NCBI GenBank assembly: GCA_963576725.1
Contig: OY755242.1
Location: 21,821,315-21,885,314 of the forward strand
Origin: Azorinus chamasolen
Taxonomy: Eukaryota > Mollusca > Bivalvia > Cardiida > Solecurtidae
Direction of reading: 5' to 3'
Length of the DNA: 64,000 nt
Part shown: positions 11,955-27,000 of the stretch, piece by piece
Layout of the letters: each line of letters starts with the position of its first letter
Position numbering within the stretch: position 1 is the first letter of the stretch
Position numbers and translations under genes: made by a program
Notes under the pieces: generated by a model
Databases searched by the model: none
Seen by the model: only the letters and a program-made list of their open reading frames with translations
Told to the model about the DNA's origin: nothing

Positions 11955-12041
11955 CTGTTTTGGGCTCATGGCTTTTCCCTGCACTTGTAGCTGTGGGTCA
12001 TCTACCTTTTCACCCTCATCATCTTCTTTCGCTCCTTCATC
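11955..12041 (-). CDS. RANGAP1: RanGAP1 exon 11 (acidic tail / linker)
   Basis: The 87-nt exon encodes DEGAKEDDEGEKVDDPQLQV and QGKAMSPKQ, phase 0 at both ends. The acceptor is TTTACAG and the donor CAG/GTAAGTG. A run of 25 C on the plus strand (25 G in the transcript) sits about 45 nt upstream of the acceptor. Confidence 0.88.
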
Positions 12042-15000
12042 CTGTAAAATACAAATTGAAAGTGAAAACAAAGGTCCATCTATCCTCCCCCCCCCCCCCC
12101 CCCCCCCCCCCACCACCATTCAAAGTGTGGGAATGAAAACCACATAATCAAAACTCACACTGGTCCAAACCTATAACCTTCTATCCTGAATGCAATTTAT
12201 CACCATCTCGAAGACTGGCTTGCAGAACTTTGGTAGTCCAATACAAAGTAATGTGGCAGACAATGTGAAACAGATTCAAGTCTAGTCAAGATACTAAGAA
12301 CAAGCAAACAATGCTGAAACCGCATTAAAGCCAGATTTTTCAACTGAAAGACCTTCACCCGAGCTATCTGCATACCAAATATAAATTCTCTAGCATATGT
12401 AGTTCAGAAGTTATAACAAAATTTTATTGACAGCAAAGTTTTCAAAATGGTGACCATGACCTGATTTCATCAGGTATCTTTATGTCATTTGTAAGGTCCT
12501 TACCAAAGCTATCTGAATACCAAAGGTGGACTGCCTAGCATTCATGGATCAGAAGTTATAGCAAAATGTTAAAGTTTGTTAAAAACAGCCAAGTTTTTTT
12601 TTAAAAAAAAGTGACCGCTATCTCCACACCATATATGAATTGTCTAGCATATGTGGTTCAGAAAATAGGACAAAATGTTGGAAGTTTTTCAATGATGGCC
12701 AACTTGTCAACATAGTGACCTTGACCTAATTTCAAATATCTGTATATCAACTGAAAGGCCTTTACCAAAGCAATTTGTACACCAAAGATGAAATGCCAAG
12801 CATTTGTAGTACAAGATACAAGAATTTTTTTTTTTATAGCTGGGTGTTACAGAATAACATTAAACATTTGCTAGAATTATTTACTGACTACCAAACAGAA
12901 TTTAAAGCAATATTAAAGTTAGTTAAAAACGACAAAGTTTTCGAAATAGTGACCGTGACCTGATTTCATGTACCCTTTTATCAAGTGAAAGGCCAAGCTA
13001 TCTGCATACCAAATATGAATGGTCTGGCTAAAGTAATTCAGAAGTTATAAGCAATGTTAGTTTTTTTAACAACAGCAGAAAACCCGCCCGCCTGATTTTC
13101 GACAAACTATAAGGCGAGATTTTTCTTGAAAAATCCGGCTAAAAATTTAAAGTAGCAGTATGTCAGTAGCAAAACAATATCCCAACTCTGTAACCACTGT
13201 TAACCCATTCTCTCCTACTGACGCCTTTTTGTGCCTCTGTAAAACTAATGTTTTGAATTCATTGTGATAAATGGAGCATTTTCCCCATTGGAGGAGCAAA
13301 AGCTCTATTTATCACGATGGTTTCAAAAATACACAATTCTAAAAAAACGTCTATAATTAATGTTCCTTTTCGGTAGACTCATTCAAAGAGGTTGGGTCTA
13401 AACATAGTCTAGGAGGGAATGAGTTAAGAAACATTAATTATACTAGAACTGTAAGTACAAGACTAACACACACCCTGTTGGCTCATTATTTGTAGGGGTT
13501 GGTATAACAGCCCAATCCTAATGACAATCACAGGTGCACAGTTTACAATGCTAATCAGGCTACTCATAACACCATAACACTTTCCTCCATAGGCTATTTT
13601 TAGATACAACCACTTTGAATAAATCTACCGAAAAGGAGCATTAACTAGAGAAAAGGAAAATTTTAGAATTTTTTAGTTTGAAACCATTGTGATAAATAGA
13701 GCATTTGCTCCTATAAGAGTAAATGCTCTATTTATCACAATGGTTTAATAGGTGATTTTTATAGAGGCATAGAAAAGGGTACTTATGGAGGAAAGGGTTA
13801 ACTAAAGTCATAGAAATAAGCCAACTACCAAGAAATTTTGAATTTTCACAAAGAACCTTTACTTATAGGATGCATGTCAGAGTAATGGTAATAGTAATGG
13901 CTCTTGCACTACATAATTAACATATGATGGTTAATTAGTATTCCAAGTTACAAGTCATTAGTTTTGATAGTTATGAGGAAAATTGGACTTACACACAAGA
14001 AATATTAATTTTCTAGAGGACTCTAAGGAGTGGACAAAACGTAGGGCTTGGTAAAAATGAGACTATTTTAACGTTTGAAATATGCTCCTTTATCTATGAC
14101 TCAAAAAACATGGGCCCAGTGAGTGAAATCTTAACATATACCTCATAACTTTCATCATACTCTCCATCTTCCTCTTCTTCATCAGAACCCTCGTCATCAC
14201 TGAAATAATCAAAGAAAACCGTTTACTAATCTGCTATGTTGCTTTCTTTCATGTCTTCTACAACGCTAAACAAATTGTATCCTGATGAGATATCAAGTTG
14301 CTCCTAAGATATCAAGTTGCCCTGCATTTCATATGGATCTAAAAATTTTGCATAGGTTATGGGTAACAAAAATGTGCTGCTTGTTTGCAAAGATTTAAAT
14401 GACAAATTTATCAGGGATACAACAGGTGCAGAATTCTCAAAGGTGAAAAACATTAACACTTTACCAAATAACATTTTTTTTCACGCCTTTGCAAACAGAA
14501 TAAACCCAGATCAGACGTCTCATATATAGGAGCCGTCTGATCAGGGTCTGCTCTGTTTACTTAAGTCTTATGAAAACTTGTAGATCTGACTCTAGAGTTT
14601 CTACAAATACCAAAAAATCTTGTCATATATATATACCATTATAAAAATTCAGCCAATAAATATTCATGATGTCATTGCTTCTTACATAATCATTCATCAG
14701 GAAAATCAGCTTGATCAAATTAATTCAGATTTGTGCTGGAAATTTTCCATGACGAAAACATAACCATGATCACTAAAAAACGTTAAAATTTCAGATGACT
14801 TTAGAAAGCATACCTGAGTGATGCAAGAATTTCAAGTTTCCCTATTGTATCTAAAGAGGCCTTTAACAGCTCCACTCCATCCTCTCCTAGTTGATTAGCT
14901 GAAAACAACAATAAAATAACAATCATTTAAAGTTGAGATATAAAGTTTTGTTGAGGTAGGACAGAGAAAAGCTCCAGATTTTGACAAATATAACAAAGGG

Positions 15001-18000
15001 CAATAACACCAAAAATACAGAAGACAGAGTTATTGGCCTTGTGCACTGCACTTGTGGTCAATGTGTTCTATCTGTATATGAAGTTTAAAGTCAATAGCTT
15101 TTATACTTTGAAAGTAATGATCCGGACAAGCCAGATTTTGAGAAAAATAACAAAGGGCAATAACTCCAAAACAAGAGGGCCAGAATGGCCCTGAAGCGCT
15201 CACCAGGCAATCAGAGGAGAAGATTTTCAAAGTTTTCACTATATGTTTTTATAGAAAACTAGCCGGCCCTGGGGCGGGCCAATTTTGACCCCAGGGACAT
15301 AATTTATATAACTTTTGTAGAGGACTTGAACATGATGCTATGAGCCAAATATGAAAGCTGAGAACCTTTCAGTTTCAGAGGAGAAGATTTTCAAAGTTTT
15401 CTCTATATGTTTCTACTGAAAACTACCCACCACTGGGGCGGGGCCAATTTTGACCCCAGGGCCATAATTAATATAACTTTTGTAGAGGACCTGAACATGA
15501 TGCTCTGTGCCAAATATGAAAGCTGAGAGCCTTCCAGTTTCAGAGGAGAAGATTTTCAAAGATTTCACTATTTGTTTCTATTGAAAACTGCCCAACCCTG
15601 GGGCTGGGCCAATTTTAACCCCAGGGCCATAATTTATATAACTTTTGTAGAGGACCTGAACATGATTCTCTGTGCCAAATATGAAAGATGAGAGCCTTTC
15701 AGTTTCAGAGGAGAAGATTTTCAAAGATTTCACTATTGTTTCTATTCTGAAAAGTACCCACCCCTGGGGCGGGGCCAATTTTGACCCCAGGGCCAAAATT
15801 AATATAACTTTTGTAGAGGACCTGAACATGATGCTCTGTGCCAAATATGAAAGCTGAGCGCCTTCCAGTTTCAGAGGAGAAGATTTTCAAAGATTTCACT
15901 ATTTGTTTCTATTGAAAACTTCCCACCCCTGGGGCGGGCCCAATTTTGACCCCAGGGGCATAATTTATATAACTTTTGTAGAGGACCTGAACATGATGCT
16001 CTGTGCCAAATATGAAAGCTGAGAGCCTTCCAGTTTCAGAGAAGAAGATTTTCAAAGATTTCACTATTTGTTTCCATTGAAAACTGCCCACCCCTGGGGC
16101 GGGGCCAATTTTGACCCCAGGGCCATAATTTATATAACTTTTGTAGAGGACCTGAACATGATGCTATGTGCCAAATATGAAAGCTGAGAACCTTCTGGTT
16201 GCAGAGGAGAAGATTTTCAAAGTTTTACTATATGTTTCTATTGAAAACTTCCAACCCCTGGGGCGGGGCCAATTTTGACCCCAGGGGCATAATTTATATA
16301 ACTTTTGTAGAGGACCTATAGGTGATGCTATGTACCAAAGATGAAAGCTGAGAACCCTGTAGATTCAGAGGAGAAGATTTTTAAAGGTTCAAATTGTTGA
16401 CGACCGACGACGGACGACGGACGACGCACGCCGCACGACGCACGCCGACGGACGACAGACATCTGGCGATCACAAAAGCTCACCCTGAGCACTTTGTGCT
16501 CTGGTGAGCTAAAAACTGAAGACAGAGTTACGAACCTTGTGCACTGCACTTGCAGTCAATGTGATCTATCTGTATATGAAGTTTGAAGCAATAGCTTTTA
16601 TACGTTGGAAGTTATGATCTGGACAAGCCGGATTGACAGAAGAACGGACATGGTGACTCCAGTATACACCCCACAAAACTTCGTATAATTGAAATATACA
16701 AAAGTACTTGAAGGAATATATGCATCACCAACCAGCAGAAGTGTTATGCAGTGTTACAAACAATAACAAGAATGTTTGAATGCAAACTGTGTGTATGAAC
16801 CATTTCCTTGATGAATATTCAGGCAGGATCCCCCACCCTTACAAATATTCCTACAGGATCCCCCCGTTATGAATGTTCCTACAGGATCCCCCCGTTATGA
16901 ATGTTCCTACAGAATCCCCCCATTATGAATGTTCCTACAGGATCCCCCCGTTATGAATGTTCCTACAGGATCCCCCGTTATGAATGTTCCTACAGGATCC
17001 CCCCCCCTTATGAATATTCATGCAAGATGCCCCTTGTTATGAATATTTACGCAGGACCCCCCCCCCCCCCCAATGTTATGAATTTTTCATGAAGACCCTG
17101 TTGTAATTTGTTATGAATATTCATGCAGTACCCCATTTCCCTGTTAAGAATAATCATGGCATTAATTGTATGTAAACAGAGCAGACCTTGAACAAACAGA
17201 TCTGGATCCTATATTATGCAAACAGAGCAGACCTTGAACAAACAGATCTGGATCCTATAATGTGTATGCAAACAGAGCAGACTCTGAACAACCAGATCTG
17301 GATCCTATCATGTGTATGCAAACAGAGCAGACTCTGAACAACCAGATCTGGATCTACTATTCTAGCAAAGGCATAAAAGATCGGATTATCATGTAAAGGA
17401 TTAAAATGCCTTTAACCCATTCCCTGTTCTGTTTATTTCAAATTTCGATACCCATTGAATATTCTTGGACAAATAGTTACAACGAAATATGAAAGGTGGA
17501 ACATTGTAGCCATTTAACAAACTAAAGAAACAGATCTTTCAAATTCCGTTTATAGCAAACTCAGCAGACCCTGATAAGACAGCTCCTATAGGAGCTGTCT
17601 GATCTGGGTCTACTCTGCAAATGCTTGAAAGCACATTTACATGAAGGAAAGGCTTAAATATTCACTAATAGTATGCTTTAAGTTAAAGGACAGGACTAGT
17701 TTACTCACCATTTAGGTCCAGACTTTCTAGATTCTCTTTGTTTTCCACACATTCTGCCACTTTATCAGCACCACTTTTACCGATCTCATTTCCACTAAAG
17801 TTGAGCTCCTGAAATAAGAATTTCGGCCAGGAATGTAACAGAATACAGAGGTTCTGATAAGATGAGTAAAAATGTATAAACAGAATGCTACAGAAATGCA
17901 TCATATGAAAAGAAAGTAACCAAGTACACTAGAGCAAAGTAAAATCTGCTCAATGATTTCATGATCTGATACACTCTTTCACTGCCACACATTGTTATTT

Positions 18001-21000
18001 ACTAGGTTCGTTGTCTGCATCAATATTCATCTCTTTTTTGTTGTTTAACCCTTTCCCTATTTTATGTTTATTCTAACTTTCAATACCTACCGAATATTCA
18101 TGGACAAAATAGTTATAATGAACAAGAGCCACATGTGGCGCCAATGCTCGTCTGATTTGGTGCTTGTCCAGCTAAATTGCCAATACTCAAAAAATTTGAA
18201 ATCAAGAGCTATGGTTCTTTGTAGGGCCTTCTCCTCAATGAGATCTACATACCTGTGAAGTTTCATGTTGATACCTCTTACACGTTTTGAGTAATGAGCT
18301 ACATTAAAGTTGTTGCATGCTGACAACGACTGGCAGAATGATTGGACATTGTAAGCTGGTTTAGGATGTATAAATACATAACTACTCAGAGAAGCAAACC
18401 TAGACAAATGGTGTAGACCCTATACAAATTGCTCCTCAACCCTATCCCTGTTGAATACTAGTAGTCAATCATGTCAGATATAATGACATCAAGAATATTT
18501 ATCAACTGAATTTTTATAATGGCATATGTGCACATGAATTTTAGGTATCGATATATACTTTAGGATCAGATCTTTTATGTTTTCATAAGTTAACAGAGCA
18601 GACTGACCAGACCAGACAGCTCAGACAGGAACCATATAACATGGGTCTACTCTGTAAATGTAAAAGCATGAAAAAAACTTTTGTATGAAGGAAAGGGTCG
18701 AGGAGCAGTGAAATCAGTGTATGCTATATTTGCTACATTACCAGCTGAGAAGGGAGATTGACTGTCCAATTATTTGGGATAGTTATAGCATATCATTATG
18801 CAATTTTATTTGTTACTCAGGATCTATACTATTGCTAACAGAGGCACAGATTAGAAACATACCCCTCTGCACAAAAGCTATTTTGTCCATGAATTTTCAG
18901 TAGGTATTGAAATTTGGAATACATATAGAACAGGGAAAGGGTTAAAATCTACTGCAGACAATATATGTTGCTTACAATAAGAACATAAAATGCAAGTACT
19001 GCACTAACACCTACCCGCAATTTTAGATGACCTGCAGTCAACGCTTTTGCTATGGTTTTAGCCCCTTCAGTTCTCACCAAACAGTCTCCTAAATTTATCA
19101 CCTCTAAATTCTGTAGCTTTGGTAAAACCTGAAATAGAAAACAGATAATCATACAGATCTTTATCACACTTGAAACAATTTGTAGTCCACTTTGTGAAAA
19201 ATTTGGACCTAGGTAAGAGACAGTGAGATTATAAACTAAAGTGTTTGAAGAAACATTTAAGTCACTTGCCAGCAAAATGCAACTAAAAAGAAAGGAGTTG
19301 CACTGGGTAAAATTAAGGCACTGCAACACTGAAAAGTTACATCTGGCAATTACAGGGAGAAATATTGATGGACCATCATCTCATTTACATTGAGATTACT
19401 ATTTTTCTCTCTTATAGTAGGTGGAGTCTTGCATGAATATTCATAAAAGAAAAAATTATTTTATATTATTAATATAATTGATATTTATAATGGATGAGTC
19501 ATGCATAACAAATCATCAGATAAAGGGCTTATCACAGACAGGCTGATCTCAGTATACACTCTGCAGTGTTTAAGAGCAGTGTAAATGTTACTGCTGTTGT
19601 TTTATATGACAGTCTCTACCTTAGCCATAGACTTGGCACCTTCTGCTGTAAAAGTATTGTCACTGAGGTTGAGTACCCGTAGCCTGGGGTTTTCAGACAG
19701 AGCATCACAAAGGGCTGAGATCCCCTCTTTGTAGATACCATTCTGTGGCATTGACAGTTCCTCCAGGGAACCCATTAACTGAAAATGACAAGACAGAATG
19801 GTTACAAACATGACTTCATCATCTAAATTTACTTAAATGAGCTTTTAACCATTTCTCTGTTGAATATTTATGTACAGTAAAACCTCTCTATAACGGCCAC
19901 TCAATTGTGTTAATTAGTTGGAATTTAGAGCAGGTGGCGGCTTAAAGCAAGGTGAAAGTAAAACAGAATGCACCTACAGGAGCGTTCTGTTATACTTTCA
20001 CTTTGCTTTAACCCATTCCCTCATAGGCTATTTTTAGATACAACCTCTTTGAATAAATCTACCGAAAAGGAGCATTAGCTAGAGAAAAGGAATTTTTTTG
20101 GAATTTGGTAGTTTGAAACCATTGTGATAAATAGAGCATTTGCTCCTATAGGAGCAAATGCTCTATTTATCACAATGGTTTCACAAAGTGACTTTTACAG
20201 AGTTGTCAAAAGTCGTCAATATCAGGGAATGGGTTAATTAGCCACCTGCCTTAAACACAAAATACTTAATGTAATTTAGTGGCCGTTATAGAGAGGTTTT
20301 ACTGTATTAAAGAAATAATGACATCATGAATATTAATTTGACAATTCTTTATAATGACATATGAACACAGGGCCTTTAGGCTCAGGCATAAAGAATCATA
20401 TCTACATTACACTATAAGCAAAGAGAGCAGACCCTGATCGGGTGACTCTTACAGGAGCCATCTGATCTGGGTCTACTATTTTGTAAAGGCTTGAAAATAC
20501 TTTTATATGAAGGAAAGATGAATTCAATTAATATTTTTGCATACTTTTTGAACCCATGTGTGCCTATTGTTTCTAAAATGGGTCATAGGCAACCAGTGTA
20601 GACCCAGATAAAAGGGCTCCTTCAGAGGCTCTCTGTTCAGTCTACACAGTTTGCTGCTAAAACTATACTTACAAAGGTCATATCAGCAGAAATACTCTTC
20701 AAATGACAATTTATTTGTTCTTAATCAGTTACTCCATGAATATTCAAGGAAAAATTTACACTATGAATATTAATTAGATTTATAATGGAATATGAATACA
20801 AAAAGTTCTGACCATGACAGAAACTGTAGTAACAGATCTATACTATTTCATAAGCGAACCGAGCTCAGCCGTATGATCTGGATCTACTCTATTTGTAAAG
20901 GTGTTAAAATTGCAAATCTAATGAGTAAAGGGTAAATATATATTTGGGCAATTGGGCTAAATGCTAACTACAAACTACTCTAAACAATGAGTAAACAAGA

Positions 21001-24000
21001 TGTTTGTGAAACACTATGTATGTGGTCTGAAATTTGACCTTGATGTATGACCGTGACCATAACAAGTCACTCCTAAAACTGTTTGCCTCCACAAGCTGCA
21101 CATGAATGCAAAGTTTGAAGGATGTAAGTTGAATCACGACAAAATTATAGACAATCTAAATTTAACCTTTGACCTTGAGGTATGACCTTGCCCTTAAAAG
21201 TCACCCTAAAATGTTCTCCTCAACAAGTTGCACATGCATGCATAAAGTCACCCCTAAAAATGTTTGCCTCTACAAGTTGCACATGAATGCAAAGTTTGAA
21301 GGATATATGTTGAATGACAATAAAATTATTGCCAATCTAAATTTGACCCATAATTTTACATTTGACCTTGATGTATGACCTTGACCTAAATAAGTCATCC
21401 CTAAACATGTTCACATCCATAAGTTGCACATGCATGCAAAGTTTGAAGTATGTATGTGCAATTGCTACAAAATTATCACCAACATTAAAGTTGTCCACAA
21501 ACCAACAGGGCAAAAACAATGTGCCCCCAACCCCCTCAAGGTGGTGGGGCATAAAAATAGTTTCCTTATTCTAGCCTGTAAAGCAGATGTTTTGGTAAAT
21601 GAAATACTTTAAATAACAAATAGTATCAGATGATAAATCTGAGAGAAAATCCAAATCTTCAACCATGGCAAATGTTTATGAAACATTCTTAAATTTTCTT
21701 TGGCTTTAAATTTATTTACCTTGAATACTTTTGAGAGTTCAATGGAGCCTTCATTTTCCAGTCTTCCCCTGCCTGACACAAATACCTGTAGAGCAAGAGG
21801 GGTACCAGCCGCCTCACTATTTTTGTAGCAGTCCATCAAAGCTGCTGCTAGCATCTGCAAAATAAAACAAGCTATTCCAATAATACAATTAAACAAACAC
21901 CTCTTGAGTGAGAAGTGTACCAGGGGCAGCCCCCTTGCTAACTTTGTAAGTCATTCAGAGCTGCTGCTACATTTGGCAAAATACATTCAGTCATTCCATA
22001 AACCCTTTACATCATTAATATTCATGTAGCAAATGATGACACCATTTACTATTGGATAAATAATTTTTACACCGACACACAGACCCAGGAAATTTTGATT
22101 ATGGCAGAAACTGCAGAATCAGATCAATATTAGTTTATAAGTAAACACAGTAGAGCCTGATCAGACATCTAAAGATCCACCACATTATTTTGACATTTCA
22201 ATACACTACAGGGGAAACAGTTAATTGCTCTCCAAAGGTTCAGGTATTTAAACAATTAAGACATGGACGTGTCATTCTACCTGTTTACATATTTTGGACT
22301 TTTAAAAACTGTGGCAATACTATACAAGAGCTGTCCGATCTGAGTCTTCTCTATTTTCAAACACATTACAATGTGTAACTATGAAATTAAGGGTTAATCA
22401 TCGTGTGTAGAGCAATGCTATGATACAAACACTATGTATCCTTCTTAACCCTTTACCTGTTCTGTATTTAGGCCAATCTCAATACCTGCTGAATATTCAT
22501 GTAACAAAATAGTTATAAAGAAATATGGAAGGTGGAACATTGTAGCCATTTTAGAAAGTAAAGAAACAGTTTATATGAGGGAAAGGGTTAACCCTTTACC
22601 TCACAGAGAGCATCTTTGCAAACAGTGTAGACATAGACCAGATGGCTCATGTAAGAGCTGTCTGATAAGGATATACCCTGTTTGCTTATGGAATATTATA
22701 TAATATATACAGTAAGACCTCTCTATAATAGCCATTAAATTGTGCTAATTAGTTGGTATTTAGGGCAAGTGGTTGCTTAAAGCAAGGTGAAAGTAAAACA
22801 GAACACTCCAAAAGGAGCGTTCTGTTTTACTTTCACCTTGCTTTAGACAGCTACCTGCCTTTAGCACAAAATACTTGATGTAATGAAGTGGTCGTTAGAG
22901 AGAGGTTTAACTGTATCTGATTCTACAATTTCTGACATAACTAAATATTTTTATGTTCATATTCCATTATAAAAATCACCTAATTAATAATGATGATGTA
23001 ATTATATGACTATTCATTAGGTAGAGGGTTTGACTGGAAATTGGATACCCTCACTTAAACACATAGCTATGATATGGTTTATATTTGCCTTACAAATTAT
23101 AAATAAAACTATATTATACATGTGAAAGGTTTAAAACTCACTTAATGACCAACAATTACATAAAGATGCATGATCTTAGGTGAAATAATTGTGCAGTGTT
23201 GTGCCTACAGTGAGCCCGGGGGTCATTGGCGACCAGTGTCCCTTTAAAAGTAAGACTTGTCCATTGACTTGTACTGGAAAAGAAGCCTCAAACCTCCCCT
23301 GTCCCCAAAATATTGGGACCTATGTATAACTTGTGGAGTTATGCAAGATACAAGACAAGAGTGTTCGGAGGAACACATGTGTCACCTGCTCACATCTGAC
23401 ACAACAACTGTTAATATGTTTGAGTGTGAAAATCACAAAGGGGAATAACTCAAAAAGCATTGCATGCAGAGTGATGCACCTTATTTATATCAATTGTCCT
23501 CAATGAGAGGAAGACACATGTGAAATTTGAAAGCTCTATATTACTATTATGATAAATTATGAAATTACAGCCTAAAAAAGAAAGTGTGACTGACAGACAG
23601 ACAGACGGAAAGACAGACGACGGAAAAGTGATCCCTAAGTGACGCACTGCCTCTCGGCAGGTGACACAAAAAGTTAGACAGACAAGTCTTCGAAGTAACT
23701 AAAGTAAATAAATTTTAGAATATTCCTCAACTTCCCTTCAACAACTTGGGGAATAACTAGAACTACCACTAAAGGTGATAAATACCCCCACTAGCACATT
23801 CGACACAGAGATGGGGATTATAGAAATATATCTGATATGAGAATAGACTGCCACATATCTGCATCATAATGTGTCTATTCTAGGGAGGGCGATTGGGGGA
23901 TTCACCCCACTTTTTTTAAAATCCCATATTTTTCATGGAACAGATGAATTTTCTACATAGATAAAAAAGGCGAATTTGCATAAATTGACGCGATATATGA

Positions 24001-27000
24001 ATTTTATTCAAATTTCCTCATTTATTTTCAAATCCTACAATAGACACTGATCATATACCTGGGTCTCTGTCTGTCTATGTCTGCACAGATACACTACTTT
24101 AGGTAACAGATGAGTTACACTTGACATTTATCGGGTCTTTATGTATCAGATGAGTTACACTTGACATTTATTTATTTAACAAGAGCTGTCCGCAGACAGC
24201 GCGCTCCACTTTCTTTAGTGCTGGATAGTGTAGTGGAAGTCTAAGTCAGAAAGGGGAGATAACAACAGCAAAATTAACTTTAGGGTTACCTACCCTTGTG
24301 AAATGGGTCCCCCTTGTAACAGTTAGTATGTATACCAAAGATGAACCAAATATCTTGGACAGTTTCTGAGACATGGACCTGAACATAAAACTTAACCAAC
24401 AATGAAAATTCTAAGTCGAAAAAGGGGCATAACTATGGCAAAATTAATTTTAGGGTTACCTACCCTTGTGAAATGGATTCCCCTTGTGATAGTTAATATG
24501 TATACCGAAGATGAACCAAATATCTTTGACAGTTTCTGAGACATGGACCTGAACATAAAACTTAACCAACAATGAAAATTCTAAGTCGAAAAAGGGGCAT
24601 AACTATGGCAAAATTAATTTTAGAGTTACCTACTCTTGTGAAATGGCTTCCTCTTGTGATAGTAAACATACATACCAAATATGAACCCAATATCTTTGAT
24701 GGTTTCTGAGAAAAGGACCTTAACAAAAAGGTTAACCAACGCCGACGCCGACGCCGACGAGAGGGTCATGACAATACCTCCACTTTTTGAAAAAGTGGAG
24801 CTAAAAAGGTTATGTTGAGGTATGACAAAGTAAAGCTATGGACCGCACTTGTGGTCAATGTGATCTATCTGTACATGAAGTTTGAAGTCAATAGTTTTTA
24901 TATGTTTAACATTATGGTCCGGACAAGCCAGATTTGACAAAAATTACAAAGGCAATAACTCCAAAAATACTGAAGACAGAGTTACGGACTTTGTGCACTG
25001 CTCTTGTGGTCAATGTGATCTATCTGACATTCTGTATATGAAGTTTGAAGTCAATAGCTTTTATACTTCGGAAATTATGATCCGGACAAGCCGGGCCACC
25101 TAAATGAGATTGGATTTGAATAAAGGGCCATACCAAAGGACCACTTGTCCAAATTAAAGGGCTACTGTAAGTCCGATATGGCCCCATCCCATCAGACCTG
25201 CTTCTTTAAAGGGATCATTTTGCCCTTGGACGTCCATGACACCAAAACTTGGGCAGGTTTTTAAGGGTCATTTCTGACCCCCTGATACCTTTAAGACGAC
25301 AGAGAGCCATGGCACCTTGCTGTAAATAGCCTCTAGTATACCTGCCAACCACTAAAAAAAGGCCGCCAGTCTTTTTAGTCACACGGATGGACATGGTGAC
25401 TCTAGTATAACCCCCCTCACCCCCCCCCCCCCAACCAAAAAAACTTTTTTTGTGGAGGTATAAAAATCTACACTATGGACAGACTATTTCTCTACCAAAC
25501 CCTATCTTGATGGTACTGACTCATTAAAGTCACCCCTACTTTGTGATTCTAATAAGAATCAACAAGACAGGGTTTGGATGGTAAGTAAGAAATTTAAATA
25601 CGCCAGTAACCTTATCTACAGTTTGGATTTTTTCACTTGATGCTCAATATATCTAGCCAAACACAGACTCGGGTAGAGAGTTTATTAAATTTGGCAGAAG
25701 ATCTGTAAATCTGAGTTCATTCTCATACATATGATTGGTCATACTACAACTCTGGAAGTTTTATAACCGTGGGGTCAGCATTAATTACCTTGCCCCCAGT
25801 GGTACCAAGTCCATTGTTGTTCAGTCGAAGTTCCTTCAGTGTATAGCAGGTTTCACTTTTCAACAGGTCAACAACACCTTCCACACCATTAGGCCCAAAT
25901 GCATTGTCACTGAGATCTAATTCCACTAACCGGGCACCAGCTTCAATCATGGCTTTCCCCAGATATTTCTGAAACAGAGAAACAATTAAAACTGGAGCTT
26001 GTATGTAAGAAAAACATGTCTTCCACCTGCTCCTGTCTCAGAAATAATTTTTATGAAGTTTGTTGGAGACTGGATGAGGACTTTTTTATTTAGAGAGCAG
26101 ACAAAGCTAAAAAATAAAAGCTCAATTTTCAACAATTCAAGGGCCGTAACTCAGAAGTACCTGTTCCAAAATTTCTAGTTATTTAAATTGGCCTGTATAT
26201 TATAATTTATAACCATAAACATTTCCATAAGGTTTGGTGATGATTAGATGAGAACTATATGACTTAGAGAGTGGACAAGGCTGACAAGGCCAAATTTGTA
26301 TTATTTAAGGGCCATAACTCTAAAGTGCCTAGTGAAACATTTTTGACCTAGATATTATAGCCATAAACATTTTAATTAGGTTTGGTGAAGACTGGATGAG
26401 ACATTTCTGACTTAGAGAGCGGACAAGGCTAAAAAGACAAAATTTGGATAAATCAAGGGCCATAACTCTAAATTTCCTCAGTGTTCTCATTAGCATTGAA
26501 TTTTACCGAGTCCCTGGGACCCAGGGCATCAGCAAAAGTTGCGTCCCAAGTAAATACAATTGAGTCCCAGATAATTTCACTTCTGCTTTTGTAATGGAGA
26601 TTTTTTTGCACCATTAAAATTTAATGTAAAGGGGTAAAACTATTTAAGACTTACACTGATGTATCATTTAACATCAAAAAGATAAGTGTTATAAGCACTG
26701 TATAATAAGGTAGTTCTTGATGCTTTGATTTGAAGTGCACGACGATGAGCATCGTTTGAGTGAGATGAGCTGAGCATCACTGTATCCGCTGGTACGTAAA
26801 AGCGGTTTTCACTTCATTTTCAGTGTATACAAAGCATCACATGGTAATTCTATTGGTTTCAGGGCTAACATCATTTACTTACAAGTCTTTAAACTCACGA
26901 TCTTGCACCCATAACGCTTTAAAGTTCCTGGCGTGTTCAACTTTTTACTAGCAGACGCCATCTTTTTTCAGCACCCAAATGTCATTACTACGCTACAGAA

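Noticed and set aside
15578..16091. Series of 60-90 codon frames on both strands
   Set aside because: Repeated fragments of the 167-bp mollusc tandem repeat.
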